Source: Pseudoscleropodium purum (Eukaryota > Streptophyta > Bryopsida > Hypnales > Brachytheciaceae). Taken from it: a stretch of 64,000 bases of DNA. Below, in pieces: positions 33,216 through 44,239 of this stretch. The translations under genes were made by a program, and so were the position numbers. A model generated the notes under the pieces. The model had not been told where the DNA came from and searched no databases. It saw only the letters and a program-made list of their open reading frames with translations. Position 1 is the first letter of the stretch; each line of letters opens with the position of its first letter. The stretch spans positions 186,001-250,000 of the forward strand of contig OZ017800.1 in assembly GCA_963969395.1 (NCBI GenBank), written 5' to 3'.

Positions 33216-34709
33216 ATGACGAAGGGGACGAAGAAGGTTGCGCATCTTAAACATGGAGAGGGACCATCAAACTTGGAGGTAGCTCGCCAGAGTCCTTCGG
33301 AAGAATGCAAAAAATTCATGATTGAGTGCATCGTTCAATTTTATGAATCGGAAACAACATTGTCTTTAGACAATAAGTACATTAGATATCAAGAGGAGTG
33401 CGTGTCTAAATTCAAGGTAGACATGATACAGATGTTGTTGGATGCATTGAATGTGACAAAGTGGCATGACAAAATGCATAAAACGTACTTCACCAAATGT
33501 TTGGAGAACAAGGTTCATGACGCTTTGTAGAATTCCAAAGTCATTTTGGTTAAATATAGCAAGGAATATCAACCCAATGACGCCCAGTTTGAAGAAGTGA
33601 TTTTGAAAACGAACTTATTTAGGGGGCGATGTGCTCCATTCGCCAAAACGCACAATCGAGTTGGTTCAATTGGTTGGAGGAAAAGCAATGATGGAGTTGC
33701 TGAAGCGGAAAGGATCAAACGGCACCTCATAGCACTTCCAGATACAACACGCGTGATTGCTGTTGATGATAGAACGATGAGAGGTGGATATGCAACAATT
33801 TGAAAGGTTCGTATTGAAGGATGTCCAGGAATACTTCCTCATTGGGAATTTGCAGCAAAGAAATCCATTCGCCACCAAACTCGACCCGATCTTGCAAAGT
33901 TAGAACATCAAAACGAATCAATGGCTGTTCGAATTCCACACGCGGGTGTGATACGGTTTGCTGCGGTGTACGGAACGACGTGTGAAGGTTATGCGTATTG
34001 GTGGAATGGTGGGACTCTTCGACAAATGTTGAATATGGATAAGGACTATCCAAACAACATTCAAATCCGTTTGATGTATACGAATCCAACCGAAGAGGAG
34101 GTTGTAAAAGCTCACCATTTAGGACGATATCGGAAGAAGCGCACGGAGTTGACATGGGCGTTTATGCATATAATGTATGCAGTGCATCTTGCTGGACATT
34201 TGGACAATGATCTTTCTGCGGACAACATTTTGTTTTATTTTCCAGAGGATGAGTCACGTGTGTACATTAGAGTTTGCGATTGGGGCATGACCACCTTAGC
34301 TTCTCAGCCAATGAAGTCTTTGTACACATTTACATCAGCAGATGAGATGAAACAAACTTTGCAGAGGAGATGGTGGGTGGATCCACGTATTGCATATTTG
34401 CATAAAGCAGGTGCAAATGTGGAAGTCATTCCGATGTATTCACGTAAGTCAGAAGAGTATGCCATTCGAAAAATTGCTCGGCGGATGAATAGAAACAACA
34501 TGTCAGAGGCGTATTTCAACGTGCTACGAAAAACACCTAATGCGACACAATTTGCCTTTCATGACTTTGCAAAAGTGTTTTATGCTTACTTGAAGCGCAT
34601 TTCTTCGAAGACTAACGATGAAAATACTAGTTTGGCCCATGTGATTACGCGATTTTCTAATACATATCATTGGCCGATGCCAAATGAACATTTCCGCCAT
34701 TTATATTAG
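33216..34709 (+). pseudogene. Kinase-like protein gene, element B copy (two nonsense codons)
   Basis: The best copy: one exon, 497 codons from MTKGTKKVAH to HFRHLY. Only two stops break it: TAG at 33528-33530 (TGG in copy A) and TGA at 33801-33803, just after the glycine-loop-like GGYATI. A candidate ATP-site lysine follows in EFAAKKS. Downstream the frame is open for over 260 codons and holds WWNGGTLRQMLNMDKD, the catalytic loop HLDNDLSADNIL and CDWGMTTL (Asp of the DFG position kept). A conserved RRWWVDPR segment and a C-terminal helical part follow. The Lys normally found after DL in DLKPxN is Ser, so the class is unusual; metal-binding Asp and Asn are kept. Gene order and promoter match copy A in reverse. 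Confidence 0.75.
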
Positions 34710-35039
34710 ATTGGTAGTGTAGAAGTAATAGTTGAATAGGTTATATAGGCATTAAAAATTAGTTTAGAAATATAGAGTTGGAATGAAAAAAATTATATGT
34801 GCAATTAGCCAAATGTGCATAATGTATGGTATTCTATATTAAATTGAATACATTTTGCCCATATTGATTATATTTGTATTTGTGTTGATCTCGATTTTTT
34901 AAATAGTATATATATATATTTGAAGTTACAAACTTTTTTAGTTTGCCTTTTGAAAATGAATTGGAATTTTTTCATAGTTTCAAGACTATCATGGACTCAT
35001 GGTCAAACTTTATAATCTTTTAAATTGTTTAAAGATTAA

Positions 35040-35224
35040 GGGAGTGACCGCGGGGTAGTTTGGGTAGGGCGGTCGGGGGAAATAGGGCCGTCAAAGCGGA
35101 CGGGGCGGACGGGTGGGACGGACGGGGTGGACGGGGTGACAGGCGGACGCTGCGTCCACGGGGACCGCGAATGTCAGCGGACGCTGCGGACACAGCGTCC
35201 GCGTCCGGACGTCGTGTCAACCCT
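35040..35224 (-). repeat. L-type terminus of element B with subterminal repeats
   Basis: Minus strand begins AGGGTTGACACGACGTCC and continues with GCGTCCGC/CGGACG motifs, a close match to 8567-8745. It abuts a gene X-like fragment at 35226 without a recognisable target duplication. Confidence 0.83.
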
Positions 35225-35225
35225 A

Positions 35226-35999
35226 TTCTTTAGTTTTTGAAGTTTCCTCATATTCCATGCAAACATTGCCTTTGTTTGCAGCATTGATTTGCAGTGGTGT
35301 AGGAACATTTGGTATGGATATCAAACACGTTGGAGTAGTTAAAAAGACCTTACCTTCCTACCCCTCCACACCTTTTGAAGAGCTTTTGTTGATTGCTTTC
35401 GCTGGAGATTGTATAGAACGTAATTCTTTAGCATTTGATGCATTTTACAAAACATCCATTTTAACTTTTACAATATTCTTAAATATTTTTTCCATTTCTC
35501 CCTTTAAATTGTATGAATCAGAAATATCTTTTTGATTGGCTTTAAGCAAAAGTGGACAAGCAGTTGTCATTTGATATGTGCTCCAATCCACCTTGCGGCC
35601 CAATATAAGTTCGGCATAAACCATAGACGCCACACTATAATTACTATAGCCCTTGTTCATTGGCTTATTTCCAAATAGGGCATGCCACACTTCAATAAAC
35701 CGATGGACGAAATGCTTGTTGTTGCAAGTCCATGGCTTACAACAAAAATCCCATGTGTGACCCTTGTGCGCATCCCAAGATCACAACTTGTCAATGTAGT
35801 ATATTTTAACATATTGCCTACACATTCTTGATGTCCAGTACTCTACTTCTTCCTTCTCCCAACTACTCTCTATTTTGATTGTAGGATCATCTAAAATGTT
35901 CTAGTTGTACGCATAGGTGGCCCCCTTTGCTTCGTCCTTTTTTTTGGCTTCACCAATTGAAGTCATCCCATCAATATTTTGATCACCTTCACCACTCAT
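35226..35999 (-). pseudogene. Second gene X-like fragment (N-terminal ~260 codons)
   Basis: The ATG at 35999 opens MSGEGDQNIDGMTS. The frame parallels gene X of element B through DDPTIKIESSWEKEEVEYW, CRQYVKIYYIDKL, DFCCKPWTCNNKHFVHR, GYSNYSVASMVYAELILGRKVDW and ACPLLLKANQKDIS. Stops interrupt it near 35895, 35795, 35445 and 35380. It is cut off at the L end of element B. Conservation of the two-cysteine and hydrophobic segments in both copies marks them as the likely core of this domain. Confidence 0.72.
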
Positions 36000-36640
36000 G
36001 ATTCTCAATTGGATTTAATAACCAATTAAAATGAAATGAATATCATAAGTGATAGTTGTCAAAAGTGCCCACATCAATGAATTTCTAACCGTGAATTAGT
36101 AACAAAAGGTAGTAGACCCCAAGTCTCCACCATGTAGGAACAACTGGTACTTAAAGCAATACAAGCACATCCAACTTGGCATTGAAGGAGAATTAAAGTG
36201 ATAAAAAATGAAGAGTCATTCCTTCTTTATAGCCGTCTGCCACAAAACCTAAACGGCGTCTACCACCGAACCTAACCCGAACCACTCAAAGTGGCCCCAA
36301 ACCACACGTCTGTTGTCCAAACCAAAGGGGTCTACTTTGGTATCGAATGCGTACTCCACGGTCCATCCTATCCACCAATTCGTTCGCCTTCGGATACCAT
36401 CTATCCACCTCGGTCCCATCCGGAAGTGTCGTTTGTCCGCACAAGTCGCCATTCGCATCCACCCATTAGTAGCATTCAACCATCAAGCCTATTGTGCCAT
36501 TTGCAGTGTGGACAGATGGTGTCATCTAAGGTAGATAGCTGCATGACCGTCCACCATGCCAACCGCCCTAAAGCATGAGCGACCAACAAACTCTTCCGCC
36601 TCCTTGACGACGTCCGCCTAGTTGTTCACTGCAATATCTT
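36000..36640 (-). promoter_or_regulatory. Decayed promoter-like cluster of the second gene X
   Basis: Aligns with 29450-29965: leader, TATA-like CTATAAAG (minus strand, near 36225-36232) and the GC cluster. Here most CGGACG motifs have become TGGATG, CATCCA or similar, as expected from CpG deamination. It still contains a GACGTCCGCC motif near 36605. Confidence 0.5.
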
Positions 36641-36649
36641 TAATACTTC

Positions 36650-38800
36650 AAAATGGTGGTAATATTCAAAAAACAAATAGCCATTGAATCAATGAGAAAT
36701 GAGGATCAATGGAATGTATCTCCCATTTTTTAAGCATTTTCATCAAAAAATTTAAAGCCTAAAGCCTAAACCCTAAATCTTCTCATTCTTACCTATATTT
36801 TTTTTGCAATGTGTGGAATATGTTTCATTTGAATATGTGTAGATTATGTTAATTTCCTAAATATTTTTTGGCCTTTTAGAAGATGGTAGGGATTTTTTTG
36901 AAGTTCACCATGAAGTCAATGTTTCGTAAAAATAATCAATTCCTTTCACATTGTCAACAAATGAAACCAAAACAGAATATACAAAAGTACATAATGAAAA
37001 AATATTACAATGGATTTCAAGTTGATGATATTTAATTAGAGGTGCATCACAATTTAGAAATGGATACGAAATCTTCAATATTTTGCAATGGATCTCCCAT
37101 TTGTTTTCCAAAAAAACAAAAAAACAAAATTTCAATATTTTAAATCTTATATTTTTTTTAAAACGTAGTCAAATGTTGGATACTTGGGTAAGACATTGGA
37201 GACTTGGTTACATACATGTGCTATTGTGCTATATTCATATTTTGGAATAATTCCATTATTTTTATTTGAGAAATATTTAAATATTAAATTTTTTTTAAAA
37301 GTTCAAAGATCTAAAAAATAAGCAAAAATAATTTCTATTTTAAAAAGGATTTAATTGAAATGAGCAAGATAATATTTCTAAAACATTTTTTAATTTTTAG
37401 ATTGAATTCCCAAACCAATGTATGACTTTTGAAGTTATATAGATGATTTTTATTATAGGTCTATAGAATTTAGTACTTCAATTTGTAACATTAATAAATG
37501 AAAAATCCTAAAATCATTCAAATGATTCTATATATTGCTCAAAGAATTTCAAGAAATACTATGATAATCAAATGCATTATTACATTTTCTAAAATATTCC
37601 ATGTAGATAAATGTAGTAATTTCAAAAGTGGTAAACTATGTCTTTTTGTTGTATATGTTTAAAGTTTACAAGGTTTCAAGAATCTTCAATTAATTATTTT
37701 TATCTAAAACCCAAGAACACTACATAGTCTATATTGGCCTCTCATTAAAATAGGGATTATATTTGTGACTGTCTGGGTTTTGAAATCATTATTTATTTTA
37801 AATTCATATATTGATGCACAAAAGGTATTTAATGCTTGGATATTTAAAAACACAAAGCTATAAATATGTCCTAAGCCATTATTGTAAATTTGAATTATTG
37901 TATTGAAAATTAAAAAATGTAATTGAAAGAGCTTTCATTTACATAAATGTAACTTCTATGAGTTTAATGTGTATCAAGATAAAATAATTTCATTCATGTA
38001 GTTCTTGAATTTTAAGATTACAAATGTAATTGAGTAGTTCAATTTATTTCCTTCCATGTAACATGCATTTGATATCTTTGTGTACATTCCAATTTTTGAG
38101 TAGTTCAATAATTTTTAATATAGAGTTTACTAATTTTGTAGAAAAATGGTGCAAAAAAACAACCACATTCATTGAAATTTTTTCTAGTCGATGAAGTGCA
38201 AACATATATAATATGTAATATTCATTGATTTCTCCATGCTCTAGTACATTTTAAGGAAACATGGTTTTATTTTTAAAAAACACTAGAGAATTATTGAAGA
38301 CAAGATCATGTTAAAATGTTTTTGATTTTGGTAATGATGATGTACTATACCATTTACATTACTAGTTAATAGTGTTTTTTATAATATTCTTTAGTAGATC
38401 AAATAGAAGAACCATTGCATAAAAAATTAAAATACACAACAAGCAAGCCTAATGGGCAGTTGTTGAACACTGAAGAGAAACGAGTAGAACCACCCCTCTC
38501 AAAACAACTAACAATCTCATATTTGAACATATAATCTTTGTAAATTTAAAAATATAGGTGAAGTTTAGAATATGGAAAATTGAAATGGTAGATGATTCTT
38601 CCATTTGCTTACAAATTAAAATAATATAACTTAAAAATAGTTTTCAAATTTCAGTGTGAATTTATGAAGAAAAAAAGAATGTATCATTTCTCATTCTTCA
38701 TTCAATGATTCAGTAACACTAAAATAGGTTGAGCTTTATAAATTCTAGTAACCTTTTTTTCTTTCCTTGACTTGTTTTCTCTTGAACCTCAGGTAATATT
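36650..38800. other. Old copy of the AT-rich core
   Basis: Diverged but recognisable relative of 29985-32000, for example AAATGAGGATCAATG, AGAAGATGGTAGGGAT and AAATAATCAATTCC in the same order. It includes a short telomere-like run of CCTAAA units near 36753-36775. No gene. Confidence 0.6.
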
Positions 38801-38829
38801 TTCCAATTTTTTACTCGCCTATATCATCC

Positions 38830-39140
38830 TCTCTGACCTCCTCGAGTCCTTGTCCTCCCCAATCGACTACCTCAATCGTCCATATATCCGTCCGTCCCAA
38901 CCACCTATCCGTTCTCTTGTCCACTCTATTTGCCCATCCGCAAAGTAGACATTCCAACCGTGGTGGTCCACAGTGCTATCTACTTCTTTTGTTTGCCCAT
39001 CTTTCTTGTTCATGAGATCGACCTGTGGTCTAAGGTGGTTCGCAAGATTTGGGTGTCCGTTGAGGGGCCATCTGATCCGTCCCTCTAGGTTGGTCCGCCA
39101 TTGAGAGCTATAAATGGCGCGGTGGATAGCTCATTTTTCA
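38830..39140 (+). promoter_or_regulatory. Decayed CGGACG-type cluster with TATA-like motif
   Basis: A run of CCGTCC/CATCCG/GTCCAC remnants ends in GAGAGCTATAAATGGCGCGG. The TATAAA near 39108 is ~295 bp before the ATG at 39403. This repeats the cluster-TATA-gene layout of the intact elements. Confidence 0.45.
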
Positions 39141-39402
39141 CAAACGTTCCCTTTTAGAGTAGATGGATCAATGCCTTCAAACAACTATGCACCTCTTCCG
39201 GTTTTGTGTGGATGGTTGTGCTTTTATTTAAACATTGCAATGTTATGAAATACGAATCACCACATGATTGGATTTTTTTCAAGAGCTTTAATGAATTAAA
39301 GTGCTAGAGTTTATTTCATTTTAAATACAAAGCATTTCCTTCATGGGTTGTAAAAGTTAACTATAGTTTTGTAATCTTTTCATTATATTTTCTTTGACTT
39401 CA

Positions 39403-40079
39403 TCATGCCAAAAGATACACCACCCAAGAAAGGAAGTCAAAAGGGAAACTCCAAGACTTTGATTGGAAAGGTTGGGAAGACCCATTATATGTGGGTGAAG
39501 TAGGATGGGAAGATGAACCTATGAAAGTGTGGGATTGTACAATGTGCAAGAAGTATATAAAAGTGACACATTTCTCCAAACTTTGGTCACATGATTACAT
39601 AGAGAAGCAAGCCAACCATTGGGAAGGACAATGTCTATGTGCCAAAGTGAACATTCAAACAAAGATACATACAAGTGCATTGAGTTCTAGGAATTAAGAG
39701 TGTAAAATGGAATATAATGAATTATAACATCATGGCCATAGTTTGAGCAAAGATTGTACTCCACAAAGACATAGATTGGCGCACAACTTCAAGTCACAAT
39801 GTGGATAATTACATTGGCACGGATGCCATGATAGATACATAATAGACAGGCCTAAGCGATTATATGCCAGAGTGGTCCAACTGAGGTTATCTACAACAAC
39901 CTTCAGTTGTGATGCAAGATGCATATGATGAATTAACAGATGATGATGATGACAATATTCTTCCACCTGTTACATGAAGATGACAATGTTCTTCTACCTG
40001 GAGAGAAGCACAAATGCACAGAAGAACAAGAACATATTGAATTCGAACAACAAATGCAAGAGGCAACATGTAGATAGCC
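39403..40079 (+). pseudogene. Gene X/BED-like N-terminus remnant
   Basis: Opens MPKDTPPKKGSQKGNSK, then after a frameshift reads WEDPLYVGEVGWEDEPMKVW, CTMCKKYIKV and HFSKLW. The GWEDE...W...MC..Y.K..H..KLW pattern matches gene X (GWEDEDVEYW..KMC..Y.K...IDKLW); C-x2-C and His could also be a decayed BED finger of a hAT transposase. Further on, a D-rich segment DAYDELTDDDDDN appears (about 39912-39958). The middle of the gene is missing. The Gly/Tyr/Ser-rich frame at 42271-42774 might be its tail; that link is speculative. Confidence 0.42.
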
Positions 40080-40944
40080 TAATTGGTGGTAAATTTTGAT
40101 TTTTTGAAGTGTTTTCGGATGCATTTTGTGTGTGTTTTGTATGTATGAATGAAATTTCATGCTATTTTGTTATGTAATCGCCAAATTGGGTGAGTAATTG
40201 AAGTGGTTGGAAGGTAGGTGAAGATTGTGTATGAGTCCAAGTCGGTGTGAACGGAGGTGATTTACATTTAGGATTCAAGTCGAAGAAGTTGGCGGGGTTG
40301 ATTGCCAATTGGAAAGTTTTGTATGTATATGCTGTGCCAAGTCGGATTGTAGTTGGGCAAGTTGAGGCGGTTCCAAGTAGGTTGTTTGGTATGGGTTGTC
40401 GTTGTAGTTGGTAAGCGCTATCTGATTCCTATTAGGTCCTAATTTTCAACCATTTGATGGGACCAATTGTTGAAGGAGAGTCCAGTGTGAGTCCCAACCT
40501 GTTGAAAGTTGTGTATTTTTCTTTATTGGTATGTGTGTGAATGTTGTGTCAAGTTAGAGTAGCTTGTGTATGATGTTTGGACGTGAGAGCAAATTGAAAA
40601 TCTATCAATTACAAAATGGTGATGAAAATTTGTTATGAGTGTGAATGAGAAGCTTAAAGGAATTATCTGTATCCAAGTTAGGGACGTGTGGAAGTCTATA
40701 TGTTCGTATGTACAGGAAGTTGAAGTAATTACTAAGTGGGTGAGAAATTGACAAACTGTGAGTGAGTGAATTCAAGTTGGTATGATGAAGATTTAGTTAG
40801 TGAAATTATGCTAAAATGAAGCTTTGTAGAAGTAGTAGTTGGTGGATAAGAAATTCAAGGCTAAGTCCCAATTAGAAATTAGAAGAAAGGGCATAGAGGG
40901 AATTAGAGTGCAACAAGTGAAATGTTGAAGATTTAGTGTTGTGG
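40080..40944. other. No gene recognised (possible intron of an old element gene)
   Basis: T- and G-rich sequence with no coding signature, lying between an N-terminal-like and a C-terminal-like gene fragment. It continues after the MITE to about 42270. Confidence 0.35.
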
Positions 40945-40952
40945 ACTCAATT

Positions 40953-41239
40953 CATGGTTGTCATAGTGGATGGACGTCCGGTTTGCGCGTCCGTTAGAGG
41001 TCCCGCCTGTCCGATACAGTCAACACATAGTTGACTTTCTGATAACGGAAAAATAGGCCACGTGGATGCCATGTGGATTAAGGAATATGCTAGGCGCGGA
41101 CGAGATCGTTAGGGCGCATTCCGAGGTGACGTGTCATTCCACAAAATTGCACAAGTTACAAAATTAAAGCCGTCCGGTCCGATTTGCCCGTCCGTCCATC
41201 CCATCCAATGACCCTAACTCGCCCGTTATGACAACCATG
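40953..41239. mobile_element. 287-bp hAT MITE with 8-bp target duplication
   Basis: Perfect 13-bp inverted ends CATGGTTGTCATA / TATGACAACCATG, flanked on both sides by ACTCAATT (40945-40952 and 41240-41247). Eight-base duplications and a CA..G start are hAT hallmarks. The interior carries ACGTCCGG, CGCGTCCG and CCGTCCGTCC motifs like the large elements' subterminal arrays, so it may have been moved by a related transposase. It encodes no protein. Confidence 0.9.
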
Positions 41240-41247
41240 ACTCAATT

Positions 41248-42270
41248 ATTGTATTACGATGAATTTATCCACCAAATTAGAGTTATAAAAAGTACATTAT
41301 AAATTGATGGATCATTGAATAAATTGTCAAGTTGTACATGGTTGAGAATGTGTATCATGTATGAGATGTGAGTGAAACCAATCAGGATTGAGATGCGGAT
41401 GTTGGAATTGTTCGTGCTAATTGGAAGTTTGAGAGATTTTGAAGTTTGTTGTATGTGTGTGTAATCTGGAAGTGTATGGAGGAGAATAGAAGCTGATTAG
41501 GTGTGGTTGGTGAGCTATCGGTGATCTAATCATTGTCTGCACGAGTCCTAATCAGAGTGAATTTTACGAAAGATGATGTAAGCTGAAAGGGATGTTGCTA
41601 TTTGGGAAGGCTCAAATTGAATTAAAGAAAAAGATTAAAATTGAATTTGTGGATTGTCTGAAAAATGAACTGAGTCGATATATGCATTCAAAGTTCTAAT
41701 GGGAGTAAACTTGCAGTATGAGTGACGGCTGTAAATTTTGTCTCAATCAAAGTTTTGAGAGACCAAGTTGTGAAATTAAGAAGAAGCAAGGAGAAGCGAG
41801 TAAGGACAATTTGGTTGTTGGCAAAGTAACAGACAACAATTTATAGAAGAAATGAGTGTTGTGCAAACCGAATGGGAGACAAACTTGGTTGGGTTGGTGG
41901 CTGCTAATGGTAAAGATCTGGTGGTTGGTAAAAAGGAGATCAAGACCAAGTTGGAATTAAAGCAATTGAAGATTAAAAGATGATAAAAGAATAACATGGG
42001 AGTTACTTACCTTTGTGGCTTTAAGAGTGGAGTGCCAAATTGTGTAATTAGACTACCTTGTGAGAATAACATGATGTTAGAGGAAAAAAGAATTTTATTT
42101 CTTTCCTTTTATGTTGCAATGTCCTAGTAGGATTAGCTTTGGTTAAATTAGGAACATCCCTATTAAATAGATCTTCCTTGGAACGAACTTATCTATTAGT
42201 TAGGTAAATCCAAATAGGTACTAACATAATCTATACAACACCTAGAAGCCTACAAGATTGTGGGTGGTAA
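41248..42270. other. No gene recognised
   Basis: Non-coding in all frames that I could judge. The last bases contain a possible splice acceptor (CACCTAG or GGTAAG) before the Gly/Tyr/Ser-rich frame. Confidence 0.35.
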
Positions 42271-42774
42271 GATAGGTATGGCAGGTCATACCAACACGAA
42301 TATAGAACAGGAGGATCAGAACAAGAAAGAGGTGGTTCATACTATAGTTATGATCCTCAAGTTGACTCTCAAGGTGGAGGAGGAAGCTATGGAACCATAC
42401 ACTATGGTGGGTCCAGTGGATTTGGTTCATATTATACCACCCCCACCCAAATTGGCTCCGAAGGTAGTAGAAGAAGCCACGCAACCCTGCATTATAGTGG
42501 GTCCACTCGTAGAAGCACCCAATACTATCCAGCATCCATTGGAAGTGATTCATATGAGCATCACGGAGGCTCTTATTACAGTGGTTCAAATGAAAGAGGA
42601 TCGCAACATAGTGTGCCAATTCCTCCTCCAACTTTTGGAGATCCTAACTATGGGAATTATGAACAAGGAAGTGGACAAAGCGTATATCAAGAATATTACA
42701 AAGGTGGTCCCTACATTGGCATACAAGCGAGAGGCCCAAATAAAAAAGATGCGTCTAATTCAGATTCCAAGTGA
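42271..42774 (+). pseudogene. Gly/Tyr/Ser-rich C-terminal exon-like frame
   Basis: The frame DRYGRSYQHEYRTGGSEQ... is open for 167 codons to TGA at 42772-42774. It is made of repeated GGSYYS, GGGGSYG, HYGGSSGFGSYY and HGGSYYSGS phrases, a short Pro run (PIPPPTFG) and a basic end. The competing longer frame at 42260-42859 has no such regularity. Gly/Tyr/Ser-rich tails occur at the C-terminus of some plant hAT transposases, so this may be the last exon of the gene remnant starting at 39403. It has no start codon of its own: TAA precedes it and an AG acceptor lies at its 5' edge. Confidence 0.45.
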
Positions 42775-42859
42775 AAAAAACATGCATCTATATAGTGTTC
42801 ATCTTTCAACTCAGTCTTCTAACTCTACTCTCCATAGTAGGTATAGAGTATTAGAGTGA

Positions 42860-44165
42860 TAGAAATAGTTCAAAATTTTGGATGAATAGTAGTGTAGTGT
42901 TTTGAACTTTTGATATGTATTGTGTATTAGTGTATACCAAGTATGTATGTAGGTAGATTGCTAGATACATCATTATATTACTTTATAATATCGTTGATGT
43001 ATAAGCAACAATGAGAATTAATAAAAATATTATAAGGAAGTGTAGAAGCCCTTTTATTGAATTCTCCAATCAAATTTCAATTTATGATTGCATGTAGCAA
43101 TTTTTTAAATGACTTTTGCATACATATTACATTTCAAAACTCGGAAATGGTCAAAATACATTTATAACTAAATTTTTAACAATTTAGTGTTTTAGAAGAA
43201 GATGCTTGAATAGCCATAACAAAAATATTGTTCACATGTTCTTAATCATACCTCAAATAGGATGAATGATATTTTTGGGTGTCCATACAATCTTTGAGCC
43301 ATCCTTCTAACCCCTTAAGGACTTGATCCATTGTAAAATGATCAAAGTTCTTATATGAGCTAATTTCAGCCTTTTCAATAGTATTTAAACAACAATCTCA
43401 AAATTTTATTCCTTGAAACTTTAAATATTATATCACTTAAGAAAATTGCAACTTGTTTCATGAAAACAATTAATTGTTATAATTTTTCCATAACAAAAAA
43501 AAATGAAAAAAAAAATGAGTAAAAATAGCAAAAAAAATCAAAATATTTTAAATTGTCTTGGGAGGTAAAAGTAGTAATGGAGATTAGCATGAACAATTTC
43601 CAATTGATTATTTTATTTTTTAAATCGAAAATAGGCACATCAAACACCTTAAAGTCAAATTAGATCATGAAATCAAATTTATACTTTTATTTCATTCATG
43701 TCCAAATTTTTTAGATATTTTTTTTGCTAATAGAAAACTAAGTTTCCTATTTATTTTGTATTTTTTCAATAATTTTGGAGGAAAAATAAAATTATTGTGA
43801 TTTCTCAAAGGTAAAGGTAGAAATGAAATTATACCAATTACAATATATATTAGAATAATCTTTAATTATTACTATAAAAAAAGAGTCCAATGAGAAACAT
43901 AATTTTATAATTTAAATTTCAAATAAATTTAAAAAAATATATATGAATGAAAAGCATACCATTTTGTGTTATTTGGATTTTAGTTTCAAAATTTCTCAAT
44001 TGCAATAAATCTTTCAATTTTGGACATTCCTCAAAACTAAAAAATGAAATATAAACAAACTTCGTTTTCTTCATTCACATGAAATTCCAAAAATAGTTAT
44101 TTCAAAAGTTGGAATCAAGGAATTGAGGTGAAGCAAGGTGCATTCACTTTTTGAATGCCTAATCA
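42860..44165. other. AT-rich spacer, no gene
   Basis: Very AT-rich, with A- and T-runs. It sits where the AT-rich core lies in elements A and B (before the kinase-like gene), but I cannot align it base by base. Confidence 0.45.
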
Positions 44166-44239
44166 TAAGGGGTAAAGTATGAAAAACACTACAATTCAAA
44201 TTTACTTGGCTTTTCATTTGAAAGTAAATATGTTAATTA

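Larger units (their letters stand above)
22216..35224 (-). mobile_element. Element B: hAT-type element with gene X and kinase-like gene, interrupted by an LTR
   Basis: Inverted relative to A. The R end is at 22216 (CAGGGTTGACGAATCTC) and the L end at 35224 (complement AGGGTTGACACGACGTCC). Removing the 3.3-kb LTR leaves about 9.7 kb, matching A. Left to right: R repeats, gene X (minus), promoter cluster, AT-rich core, cluster, kinase-like gene (plus), L repeats. It lacks a transposase, so it would depend on A-like copies. The flanks TGTCATCG and ATTCTTTA do not match, and the last base of the L end is A rather than G, so the right junction may be slightly eroded. Confidence 0.75.
29861..35224 (-). 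repeat. Right arm of the ~5.4-kb inverted repeat
   Basis: Reverse complement of 8567-14036, covering core, cluster, kinase-like gene and L end. The spacer between the arms is about 15.8 kb. Confidence 0.9.

Noticed and set aside
42260..42859. 199-codon ORF as the real gene
   Set aside because: The neighbouring frame 42271-42774 is clearly protein-like (Gly/Tyr/Ser repeats), whereas this frame has no regularity.
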